From the NCBI GenBank assembly GCA_945888585.1, contig CAMDAI010000054.1:1-8047 (forward strand): DNA of 8,047 nucleotides. Direction: 5' to 3'. This document shows positions 1 through 6,115 of the stretch, piece by piece. Under the pieces are notes generated by a model. It was not told the DNA's origin and did not search any database. It worked only from the letters and a program-made list of their open reading frames with translations. Position 1 is the first letter of the stretch. Each line of letters begins with the position of its first letter. This DNA comes from Rickettsia typhi (GTDB lineage Bacteria > Pseudomonadota > Alphaproteobacteria > Rickettsiales > UBA1997). The translations under genes were made by a program, and so were the position numbers.

Positions 1-183
1 TAAAACCGGATCATTAAAATTTTTCCACCATAACTGATCAATTTCATTTGATGAATTGATATCTGATTTAGAAAATTTAGAAAACCAAGAATTACTCAAT
101 TTGGTTTCTGGATCTTTATAATCTGGCCCAACCACACATGAAGTTAACAGCAAAAATGCAAGCAATAATTTTAGGTTTTTCAT
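1..183 (-). CDS. NodT/TolC-type outer-membrane efflux lipoprotein, N-terminal part
   Basis: The first 61 codons of an outer-membrane factor, cut by the left window edge. The reading begins MKNLKLLLAF and has a lipoprotein signal peptide: two lysines, a hydrophobic stretch and the lipobox LTSC with the lipidated Cys at residue 16. Directly after it comes VVGPDYKDP, the N-terminal signature of NodT-family RND/ABC efflux outer-membrane lipoproteins (C-x-VGPDY-x-x-P), and residues 52-61 (WWKNFNDPVL) match the next conserved block (WW..F.DP.L). Such proteins form trimeric outer-membrane channels that dock onto a periplasmic adaptor. The ATG lies only 3 bases after the stop of the membrane-fusion gene, with AGGT about 8 bases upstream as a weak ribosome site. 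It is the last visible gene of the exporter operon. Family assignment is firm although only the beginning is present; the substrate is unknown. Confidence 0.88.
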   Translation of the reverse strand, partial: MKNLKLLLAFLLLTSCVVGPDYKDPETKLSNSWFSKFSKSDINSSNEIDQLWWKNFNDPVL

Positions 184-186
184 TAA

Positions 187-1131
187 TTACCTATCATTAA
201 TTAAATTGGTATTAATATAAACATCCATTTGCTGACCCACCAAAATTTTATATTCACTATTATCAAAGCTATAAAGCAATTCCAAAACTCTGGTATCAAT
301 TTTCTCACTGGCAGCTCCTGTTATGGTTGTTTTAGGCACGATATAAGGTTCAATTCTAACAAATTCTAACGGAATTTTTAAATCAGAATTGCCGCGAAGA
401 ATTGCTATTGCCTCTCCACCATTCTTAACTTTATGACTCTCAATTTCATCAACTTCAATTCTGACATACATTTTAGCTAAATCACCAATAAGCATCGATG
501 CCTTGGGATTAAAACCTTGACCGTAAAGCTCTCCTAATTTTACATTAACTTTTAACACTTCTCCATCAATTGGCGATTTAATTATACGTTTATCAAAAGC
601 AATTTTAGCCAATTTCAATTCAGCTTTAGCTTGATTTTCTTTTTCCACAGCCAGTTCATAAGCATATTGCTTTTTGTTCATTTCATCTTTGCTGATTGCT
701 TCTTTATTTTTAATTCTTTTAACCATTTTAAACTGCTCTTTTAAATCTTTAGTTTGAATTATGGAAGCTCTGTAACTAGCTTTTTTTAAATCATAATTTG
801 CTTTAGCTTCGCGATCATCAATCATAAATAATGGCTGACCCACTTTAACTTTAGCACCAGCAGAAACATAAATTTTAGAAACAATCCCAGCAATATCAAC
901 GCCCACATTAATCAATTCACCTTTAGGTTAAGTAATACCAGAACCCGCAACTGAATTTTGATATATTGAAGTTGCAACCGGTTTAATCGGAGCAGAATCT
1001 TTTCTCTTAGGATTATTGGAAATAGTTATAATGGTCTTAACCAACAAAATTAATGCTATAATCGGTATAGCAATTTTTAAGAAAAAATTCTTTTTAAAAA
1101 GATTTTTTATTTTCTTTAACATCTGATTCAT
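187..1131 (-). pseudogene. HlyD/DevB-family membrane-fusion protein gene interrupted by an in-frame TAA
   Basis: One 315-codon frame for the periplasmic adaptor that links the ABC transporter to the outer-membrane channel, broken by TAA at codon 68. Codons 1-67 encode a basic N-terminus, one membrane anchor (about residues 16-37) and the linker ending AGSGIT. After the stop the same frame continues with PKGELINVGVDIAGIVSKIYV, the first lipoyl half-motif, then a charged coiled-coil hairpin (about 105-180), the second lipoyl half (KSPIDGEVLKVNVKLGE, about 185-201) and a beta-barrel region ending VGQQMDVYI. In relatives as I recall them, the residue before this Pro is usually Glu, so a single GAA to TAA change would explain the stop. 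TTG at 913-915 could restart translation but has no ribosome site, and the product would lack the anchor. The full length and the conservation after the stop argue for a recent lesion, a sequence error or readthrough. The gene starts 6 bases after the ATPase stop; M4 (1122) is an alternative start. Confidence 0.85.
928..930 (-). other. Premature in-frame TAA in the membrane-fusion gene
   Basis: On the minus strand the codons read GGT ATT ACT TAA CCT AAA GGT GAA TTG. The frame is the same before and after the stop, so this is a substitution and not a frameshift. The other genes here end in TAA, TAG or TGA as usual, so a recoded stop codon in this genome is not supported. Confidence 0.9.
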
Positions 1132-1137
1132 AAATTT

Positions 1138-1815
1138 TTAGTGATCATTTTTTAAACTAATTCTGCCATCATCCATTTTTATGATCCGATCAGCAAAATC
1201 AAAAATTCTATTATCATGAGTTACCACAATAACTATACGATTTTCTTCCAAAGCTTTATTTTTTAATATTTCCATAACTTTAGCTCCAGTAGTTGCATCT
1301 AGAGCTGCCGTTGGCTCATCACAAACTATTAATTCTGGATTGTGAATTAAAGCTCTAGCAATTACCACTCGCTGCTGCTGCCCTCCCGATAGTTGCTTGG
1401 GCAATTTATCCACATGATTTTTCATATCAATTGTTTCCAAAATATTTTCTGCTTTCCGAACTGCATCATCAACTTTCCACCCTTGTGCAATTAAAGGAAT
1501 TGCAACATTTTCAGCAGCAGTTAAAGTTGGAAGTAAATTATATTGCTGAAAAATAAATCCAATTTTATCTCTTCTAAAAGCAACTTTTTCATTATCTTTT
1601 AATTTGGTTAAATTGACTTTATTAATAATTACGTCGCCAGAAGTTGGAGTTAAAATTCCGGTAATTATGGAAATTAAAGTAGTTTTTCCACAACCAGAAG
1701 GCCCAACTAACATGGTTAATTTACCTGGTTCAATAGTTAAATTAATACCATGTAGTACAGTATTTCTAACATTTCCTACTTCAAAATCTTTGATGATATT
1801 TTTTATCTCTATCAT
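1138..1815 (-). CDS. ABC exporter ATPase subunit (LolD/MacB/DevA type)
   Basis: A 225-residue cytoplasmic ATPase that drives the exporter. All nucleotide-binding motifs are intact: Walker A GPSGCGKTT (residues 38-46), Q-loop in FIFQQYNLLP (Q90), signature LSGGQQQRV (142-149), Walker B LIVCDE with catalytic Glu167, D-loop ALD and the H-loop His200 in VVTHD. The QYNLLPTLTAAENV segment is typical of the LolD/MacB/DevA subfamily, whose partners are FtsX-type permeases. A longer frame opens 69 bases upstream at 1884, but family members begin MIEIKNI-like, and the start at 1815 falls 4 bases after the permease stop, so I chose 1815. The length is normal for the subfamily. It is co-transcribed with the permease upstream and the adaptor 6 bases downstream. 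The substrate cannot be told from sequence. Confidence 0.93.
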   Translation of the reverse strand: MIEIKNIIKDFEVGNVRNTVLHGINLTIEPGKLTMLVGPSGCGKTTLISIITGILTPTSGDVIINKVNLTKLKDNEKVAFRRDKIGFIFQQYNLLPTLTAAENVAIPLIAQGWKVDDAVRKAENILETIDMKNHVDKLPKQLSGGQQQRVVIARALIHNPELIVCDEPTAALDATTGAKVMEILKNKALEENRIVIVVTHDNRIFDFADRIIKMDDGRISLKNDH

Positions 1816-1819
1816 TGTT

Positions 1820-2959
1820 CTAAGACCTAAATACAATTGCCGGATCCAGTGCAAACACTTTTCTAACACTGGCAAAACTAGCAATAATCATAATTAAAAA
1901 CACTGCTACAGCAGTTCCAATTACCACCTGTGGGTATAAATAAAACCCCTGAAAAGCTGGAACTGATTGACCAACTCTACTAAAAAATATTGAGGTTAAT
2001 CCTATACCAATTCCAAAACCAATAAAGCCTACCATCATTGCTTGAGTTAAAACCATCATCACTATTTTACGGTTATTAATTCCGATTGCTTTAAGAGTTC
2101 CAAATTGGCGAAGATTTTCAATTACAAATATATAAAAAGTTTGCCCAGAAATCACTACACCAATAATAAATCCAAGCAAAACCGTTACACCAAAATTAAT
2201 AGGAATTGCAGTATGAGTCATAAAATAATCAATGGTATCGGCTTTAAATTCCTGCCAGGTTTCTGCTTTCAAATTAGTTTGCTCTTCAATTTTATTAGCA
2301 ACTTCATTTGAATCAAATCCGTCTTTAGTTTTTGCCAATACAAAAGACATTTTATTTCTTCCGCTTGGCAAATATTTAATGGCTTGGCTGTATCTGGCAA
2401 AAATAATTACCGGAACTGAAAAAGGCTGAGCAGCATTACAAATTCCAACAATTTCCATTCTGCGATCATTAACTTCAATAGTTCTGCCAATTTTAAAAGG
2501 TTCATTTGGCCAAATATATTGATAACCAGTTTTATCGATGATTACTGAATCCGGTTTTTTTAAATCTTCCAAATTTCCCATAATCATTTGTTTGGGCGCT
2601 CCAACATAAGAAACATCATCGAAACCAATCAGAACCGAAGCTTGCAAAATATCACCAATTCTCATTACTACCTGCCCTTTATAAAAAGGAACCGCCCATT
2701 TAACACCAGGAATACTACGAACTAAATTTAAATTAGTATCAGCGATAGGTTCAACACCATCAAGATAACTCACTCTTTTATCCATTACCCAAATATCAAC
2801 TTCGCTAACATCTTCAATAATTTTGGAAGTACGCTGCATAATGCCAATAAATAGCGAAAGCTGTTGAGCCATCAGCAAAGTAGCAAACATAATACCAAAA
2901 ATTAATCCAAGATATTTGGCACGATCACCAATTAACATCTTGAGAGCAATTAAATTCAT
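1820..2959 (-). CDS. ABC exporter permease, FtsX/DevC family
   Basis: A 379-residue inner-membrane permease and the first gene of the exporter operon. It has the MacB/DevC layout: one membrane span near the N-terminus (about 17-40), a large periplasmic domain (about 41-250), then three spans (about 253-278, 300-326 and 344-366). The cytoplasmic loop FGTLKAIGINNRKI (286-299) and the C-terminal VRKVFALDPAIVFR (365-378) are FtsX-family hallmarks that contact the ATPase. Its organisation with an ATPase, a HlyD-type adaptor and an outer-membrane factor resembles cyanobacterial DevBCA glycolipid exporters and related proteobacterial sets; MacB differs in fusing the ATPase to the permease. The start at 2959 gives the expected N-terminus but has no clear Shine-Dalgarno. 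A lipid, peptide or toxin substrate is possible; none can be chosen from sequence. Confidence 0.9.
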   Translation of the reverse strand: MNLIALKMLIGDRAKYLGLIFGIMFATLLMAQQLSLFIGIMQRTSKIIEDVSEVDIWVMDKRVSYLDGVEPIADTNLNLVRSIPGVKWAVPFYKGQVVMRIGDILQASVLIGFDDVSYVGAPKQMIMGNLEDLKKPDSVIIDKTGYQYIWPNEPFKIGRTIEVNDRRMEIVGICNAAQPFSVPVIIFARYSQAIKYLPSGRNKMSFVLAKTKDGFDSNEVANKIEEQTNLKAETWQEFKADTIDYFMTHTAIPINFGVTVLLGFIIGVVISGQTFYIFVIENLRQFGTLKAIGINNRKIVMMVLTQAMMVGFIGFGIGIGLTSIFFSRVGQSVPAFQGFYLYPQVVIGTAVAVFLIMIIASFASVRKVFALDPAIVFRS

Positions 2960-3069
2960 GTAATTTAAAAGAAAGTTAATTTAAAAAATTGATAAAATAT
3001 CATTTCTATCATGCTTTTACTTCACAAGCTATCAAAAATAAGGTTTTATCATACTAAAAATTATTCGAC

Positions 3070-3098
3070 ATTATATTAAGTTTATTACTAATTTCCAA
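3070..3098 (-). promoter_or_regulatory. Sigma70-type promoter for the exporter operon
   Basis: On the minus strand TTGGAA (3093-3098, four of six consensus bases) is followed after exactly 17 bases by a perfect TATAAT (3070-3075). Transcription would begin near 3063, leaving a leader of roughly 104 bases before the permease ATG at 2959. The AT-rich background makes TATAAT common by chance, so the correct spacing is the main support. Confidence 0.55.
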
Positions 3099-3163
3099 AC
3101 TAATTTTATTCAATAAAAATAGCAAAAACTTAATTACCAAAAAATAATAAAACGATTATCTTA

Positions 3164-3200
3164 TTAATTAGTGACTTCATTTTTCAATTAAGCTAATTAA
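3164..3200. repeat. 8-bp inverted repeat upstream of the pilin-lectin gene
   Basis: TTAATTAG (3164-3171) and CTAATTAA (3193-3200) are perfect inverted copies with 21 bases between them. The inner CTT (3175-3177) and AAG (3190-3192) could extend the pairing. The right arm ends 13 bases before the TATAAT of the plus-strand gene, where an operator could sit. In such AT-rich DNA an 8-bp repeat may be chance. Confidence 0.3.
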
Positions 3201-3213
3201 AGACTTTTTTTAT

Positions 3214-3219
3214 TATAAT
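3214..3219 (+). promoter_or_regulatory. -10 box for the pilin-lectin gene
   Basis: A perfect TATAAT lies 26 bases before the ATG at 3246. No good -35 hexamer sits at 16-18 bases upstream (the position reads AGCTAA), so this promoter may be weak or need an activator. The predicted leader is only about 20 bases and shows no clear Shine-Dalgarno. Confidence 0.4.
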
Positions 3220-3245
3220 CGATTTCTCTCAAAGCTATTTTTGAA

Positions 3246-5111
3246 ATGAATATTTTTTGCATAAAGAAACCTTATAAACAAAAGCAGGCTTTCAGTTTGG
3301 TTGAGTTATCAGTAGTATTACTTGTAATTGCAACCCTCTTATCCACTTCCGTTATTGGCTATAAATCCATTATTTCTGCTTCTAAAGTTAAATCAAATAG
3401 AGATAGTATTGATGCTGTTTATAAAGCAATTGGTAATTATTTAATTACTAATAAAAAACTTCCTTGTCCGGCCTCTTTAACATTAACCAAAGGAGATGTT
3501 AACTACGGCAATGAAGTTAGAGTTTCTGGAATTTGTTCATCATCAAGCGGTGTAATAATAAATGGTAATTTAGCTTATGGAATGGTTCCGACTCAAACTC
3601 TGGGATTACCCGCCAATATAGCCGAAGATAGTTTTGGTACTAAATTATCCTATATAATTGATACCAGATTTGCCACTCTAATAAATAGTGCCGGAACCAC
3701 TGGATTTGAAGGAAGCGATCCCAACGCAACTATGATTCAGATTCAAGAATCATCATCTGTAATATTATCTAATGCTATCATGGTTATTATTAGTCATGGC
3801 GCTAATAAATTGGGTGGATTCAACTCTAACAGCACTAGTCCAAATCTTAATCCCGCTAATACTGATGAATTTAGTAATATTAGTACAAACTTTGATAATA
3901 TCTTTATGCGAAGCTCCAATAGTATTGGCTTTGATGATGTGCTTTTATCCAAAAATAAAATGCAATTAGCAATAGAAAGTGGCTTTGATAAAATGGCCTG
4001 TCGTACCCTTCCTGTAGATTCCTCTGTAACTGGAAACTGTGAAGCATCATCTATTCCAACAAATTTAAGCTGGAAAAAAGCTGAATATAATCAAGAATTA
4101 AGTGCTACCACACCTGTTGGACAACAAGGATGCCCTTCTGCATGCATCACAATATCTCCAACACTATACCCATCTAGAAAATGTGGAAAATATGGGGTTT
4201 GGGGACCAATTCTTTATCCATGCAAATATAACTCATCTATAGTCTGTTCTGTAACGGGAATAACAGGAATAGCTAATCAGTCTTTGCCTTATGCTAATTC
4301 TTCCACAGCAATAAATTGTATATCCGGATATAGTGGATCTCCAACTTATACTTGTTTATCAAGTGGTCCCGCTAGTATTATTGGATCATGCACACCAATA
4401 ACTTGTAGCGCTTCTGGAACTGGATATTCAGTAAGTGGTCTTGCTTATGGAAATTCTTCATTTTCTTGTAATACTTCCGGTTATACCGGAACTATAAATT
4501 ATAACTGTAGCGGAACATCGAACCCAGGAACATTTAATTACTCTTCAGGATCATGCAAACCTTCCAATTGTACATTAAATGTACCCGGAATTAATTCTGT
4601 TACCGTTGGCTATACTCCAAGCTGGACTTCAATATCATGTAATGCATCTGGATATTACGGAAATATTAGTTACATTTGTAATGGCAGCTTAACCACAAGT
4701 GGTAGTTGCGGTAGTTGCGGCACCTCAGCTACATACATTTCAGCTCTTGGCATGTGTGTTAATAATTCATTCATATATGTAAATACCACCATGGTTGCTC
4801 GTCAGTCTAATGACAGATTTTATGGTTATAATGGTTATTACTTAATTATACAGGGCGATAGAAACTTTGTTCTTTATAATAGCTCCGGTAGTGCAATTTG
4901 GGCTACTGGTACCTATAATGGCACTAATAATTATCATTTTGCAAGTCTACAAGCTGATGGAAATTTAGTAGTATATGATGAGAATGGCAGCGCTGTATGG
5001 GCTGCTCCCGGTACTTGGGGCAACATAGATGACAAACTGATTGTTGGATATAATGGAAAAGCATATGTTGTTACATCCGATGGATCACGTATTCTATGGT
5101 CCGTCCCTTAA
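3246..5111 (+). CDS. Prepilin-type protein with sushi-like repeats and C-terminal bulb-type lectin domain
   Basis: A 621-residue mosaic surface protein. Residues 1-15 form a basic prepilin leader; KQA|FSLVELSVVLLVIATLL is a type IV prepilin cleavage/methylation motif with Phe at +1, Glu at +5 (E20) and a hydrophobic stalk to about residue 38. Position -1 is Ala instead of the usual Gly. A pilin-like globular region follows, with KLPCPASLTL and GDVNYGNE (about 71-90) and paired Cys. Residues 334-488 hold three tandem four-Cys repeats, and about 510-620 form a B-lectin domain with QGDRNFVLY (536-544) and QADGNLVVY (569-577), matching the mannose-binding QxDxNxVxY motif. The mature part has 22 Cys, consistent with full disulfide pairing outside the cytoplasm. 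I infer a minor pilin or pseudopilin presenting a lectin, for attachment to glycans. No pilus machinery genes are nearby. Its Gly/Ser/Thr/Cys-rich make-up differs from its neighbours, which may mean transfer or simply secretion. Domain calls are firm; function is inferred. Confidence 0.87.
   Translation: MNIFCIKKPYKQKQAFSLVELSVVLLVIATLLSTSVIGYKSIISASKVKSNRDSIDAVYKAIGNYLITNKKLPCPASLTLTKGDVNYGNEVRVSGICSSSSGVIINGNLAYGMVPTQTLGLPANIAEDSFGTKLSYIIDTRFATLINSAGTTGFEGSDPNATMIQIQESSSVILSNAIMVIISHGANKLGGFNSNSTSPNLNPANTDEFSNISTNFDNIFMRSSNSIGFDDVLLSKNKMQLAIESGFDKMACRTLPVDSSVTGNCEASSIPTNLSWKKAEYNQELSATTPVGQQGCPSACITISPTLYPSRKCGKYGVWGPILYPCKYNSSIVCSVTGITGIANQSLPYANSSTAINCISGYSGSPTYTCLSSGPASIIGSCTPITCSASGTGYSVSGLAYGNSSFSCNTSGYTGTINYNCSGTSNPGTFNYSSGSCKPSNCTLNVPGINSVTVGYTPSWTSISCNASGYYGNISYICNGSLTTSGSCGSCGTSATYISALGMCVNNSFIYVNTTMVARQSNDRFYGYNGYYLIIQGDRNFVLYNSSGSAIWATGTYNGTNNYHFASLQADGNLVVYDENGSAVWAAPGTWGNIDDKLIVGYNGKAYVVTSDGSRILWSVP
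4245..4709 (+). repeat. Three tandem four-Cys sushi/CCP-like repeats within the pilin-lectin gene
   Basis: Protein-level repeats with Cys at 334/358/370/382, 387/408/421/437 and 442/465/478/488. Spacing is C-x(20-23)-C-x(11-12)-C-x(9-15)-C, with exactly four residues between repeats 1-2 and 2-3. Each carries SGY(S/T/Y)G after its second Cys and an aromatic residue before the third (TYTC, NYNC, SYIC), resembling complement-control-protein modules. The preceding CGKYGVWGPILYPC (313-326) looks like the second half of a further, degenerate unit. DNA identity between repeats is low, so the duplications are old. Confidence 0.7.
4773..5105 (+). other. Bulb-type (B-type) lectin domain, C-terminal
   Basis: The domain shows the threefold pattern of monocot-type mannose-binding lectins: three strands-and-turn units ending in W552, W585 and W618. 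Units one and two keep every key residue of QxDxNxVxY. In unit three the aligned residues are GxNxKxYxV (601-609), so that sugar site is probably lost. Bacterial bacteriocins of the LlpA type and several eukaryotic lectins share the fold; here it is attached to a prepilin stalk. Confidence 0.85.
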
Positions 5112-5193
5112 ACATGCCTAAATTTATTAATAAATTAAGATTAATACTAACTAAATAAAAAATCAGGTTATTGCGACAAAATACCAATTAGTT

Positions 5194-5239
5194 AAAATCT
5201 TATAAGTTTAAGATAAAAAACTTATGGTTAAGATTTTTT
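5194..5239 (+). terminator. Possible AT-rich intrinsic terminator after the pilin-lectin gene
   Basis: The left arm (5194-5209) pairs with the right arm 5218-5224 plus 5229-5237; the only break is a four-base TGGT bulge (5225-5228), and the loop is 8 bases. A run of six T follows the stem (5234-5239). The stem has just two G-C pairs, so it would be weak; its place between two same-strand transcription units supports the call. Confidence 0.4.
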
Positions 5240-5256
5240 ATAATTAATGATATAAT
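5228..5256 (+). promoter_or_regulatory. Sigma70-type promoter for the dapB-tilS-holA operon
   Basis: TTAAGA (5228-5233, four of six consensus bases), a 17-base spacer and a perfect TATAAT (5251-5256). Transcription would begin near 5263, about 37 bases before the dapB ATG. A second TATAAT at 5239-5244 lacks a good -35. The -35 hexamer lies inside the right arm of the putative terminator hairpin. Confidence 0.5.
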
Positions 5257-5299
5257 TTCCAGAAATTTTAATGATCTAACATATAAAAGTAATAAACTT

Positions 5300-6115
5300 A
5301 TGAAAATAGGAATAACCGGAATTAATGGCAGAATGGGTAAAACCATTGTTAAATCTTTAGGTGAAAATGAATTTACTGACTTGGCTTTTGGCTCAGTTAG
5401 AAAAGGCAGTAGTTTAATTGGTAAAGATATTGGCGAAATTGTTGGATTCGATAAAAACGGAATTTTAGCATCCGACGATTTAGAACAAATGTTTGATAAA
5501 TGTGATGCAGTAATTGATTTCTCATCACCAGAATTAACCTTAGAATGCGCTAAATTGGCAGCCAAACATAAAAAAATTCTAGTTTCCGGAACCACCGGCA
5601 TAACCGAAAGCCAAAAACAACAATTAGCGGGCTTTTCTGCAAATTGTGTAATTATTTGGTCTTCCAATATGTCAATTGGGGTTAATTTATTAATTAATTT
5701 ATCTGAGAAAGTGGCTAAAATTCTGCATAATGATTACGACGCAGAAATTTTTGAAATGCATCATAACAATAAGGTTGATGCTCCTTCAGGAACAGCCCTT
5801 TCTCTTGGTGAAGCTATTGCTAAAGGACGTGGTTTAAATTTTGGCGAAGTTTGTCGTAAAACCAGAGACGGTATTATTGGCAAAAGAGAAAAAAACGAAA
5901 TTGGTTTTTCTTCACTTCGTGGTGGCGATGTTATTGGTGATCATACCGTTATTTTTGCTGGAATTGGTGAAAGAATAGAATTATCCCATAAAGCTTCTAA
6001 CCGCGATATTTATGCCAGAGGTGCTATCCGCGCTGCAATTTGGGGTAGTGGTAAAAAAAATAATCAAGGAAATAGACTTTATTCAATGAGAGATGTGCTC
6101 GGAGAAATTGCCTAA
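5300..6115 (+). CDS. dapB: 4-hydroxy-tetrahydrodipicolinate reductase
   Basis: A 271-residue cytoplasmic enzyme that reduces 4-hydroxy-tetrahydrodipicolinate with NAD(P)H, the second dedicated step towards meso-diaminopimelate (peptidoglycan) and lysine. The N-terminal Rossmann motif is GITGINGRMG (4-13); VIDFSSPE (71-78) and SGTTG (96-100) line the nucleotide and substrate pocket. The DapB signature EIFEMHHNNKVDAPSGTA (149-166) is complete, with His154 and Lys158 matching the catalytic E. coli His159 and Lys163. Length and both ends are normal. The ATG at 5300 gives the canonical MKIGITG start, though the ribosome site is poor. It is the first gene of an operon with tilS (23-base overlap) and holA. 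Its retention suggests the organism still makes diaminopimelate for a cell wall. Confidence 0.97.
   Translation: MKIGITGINGRMGKTIVKSLGENEFTDLAFGSVRKGSSLIGKDIGEIVGFDKNGILASDDLEQMFDKCDAVIDFSSPELTLECAKLAAKHKKILVSGTTGITESQKQQLAGFSANCVIIWSSNMSIGVNLLINLSEKVAKILHNDYDAEIFEMHHNNKVDAPSGTALSLGEAIAKGRGLNFGEVCRKTRDGIIGKREKNEIGFSSLRGGDVIGDHTVIFAGIGERIELSHKASNRDIYARGAIRAAIWGSGKKNNQGNRLYSMRDVLGEIA

Noticed and set aside
187..1131. UAA reassigned to an amino acid
   Set aside because: dapB, the pilin-lectin gene and the ATPase all end at TAA at the expected family length, so the standard code applies.
1816..1884. N-terminal extension of the ATPase to an upstream ATG at 1884
   Set aside because: It lies inside the permease 3' end in another frame, its residues do not resemble the family, and the start at 1815 matches the usual MIEIKN-like N-terminus.
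2105..2429. Two overlapping plus-strand open frames of 65-68 codons
   Set aside because: Antisense to the periplasmic domain of the permease, with no recognisable content.
3772..3969. 65-codon plus-strand frame inside the pilin-lectin gene
   Set aside because: Out-of-frame shadow within the continuous 621-codon gene.
5121..5136. Perfect 16-base palindrome of A and T only, just after the pilin-lectin stop
   Set aside because: It has no G-C pairs and no loop or T-run, so it is not a credible terminator; chance is likely in this base composition.
5200..5667. 155-codon open frame on the minus strand
   Set aside because: Antisense to the well-supported dapB; the protein shows no family motifs and the frame is a composition shadow.
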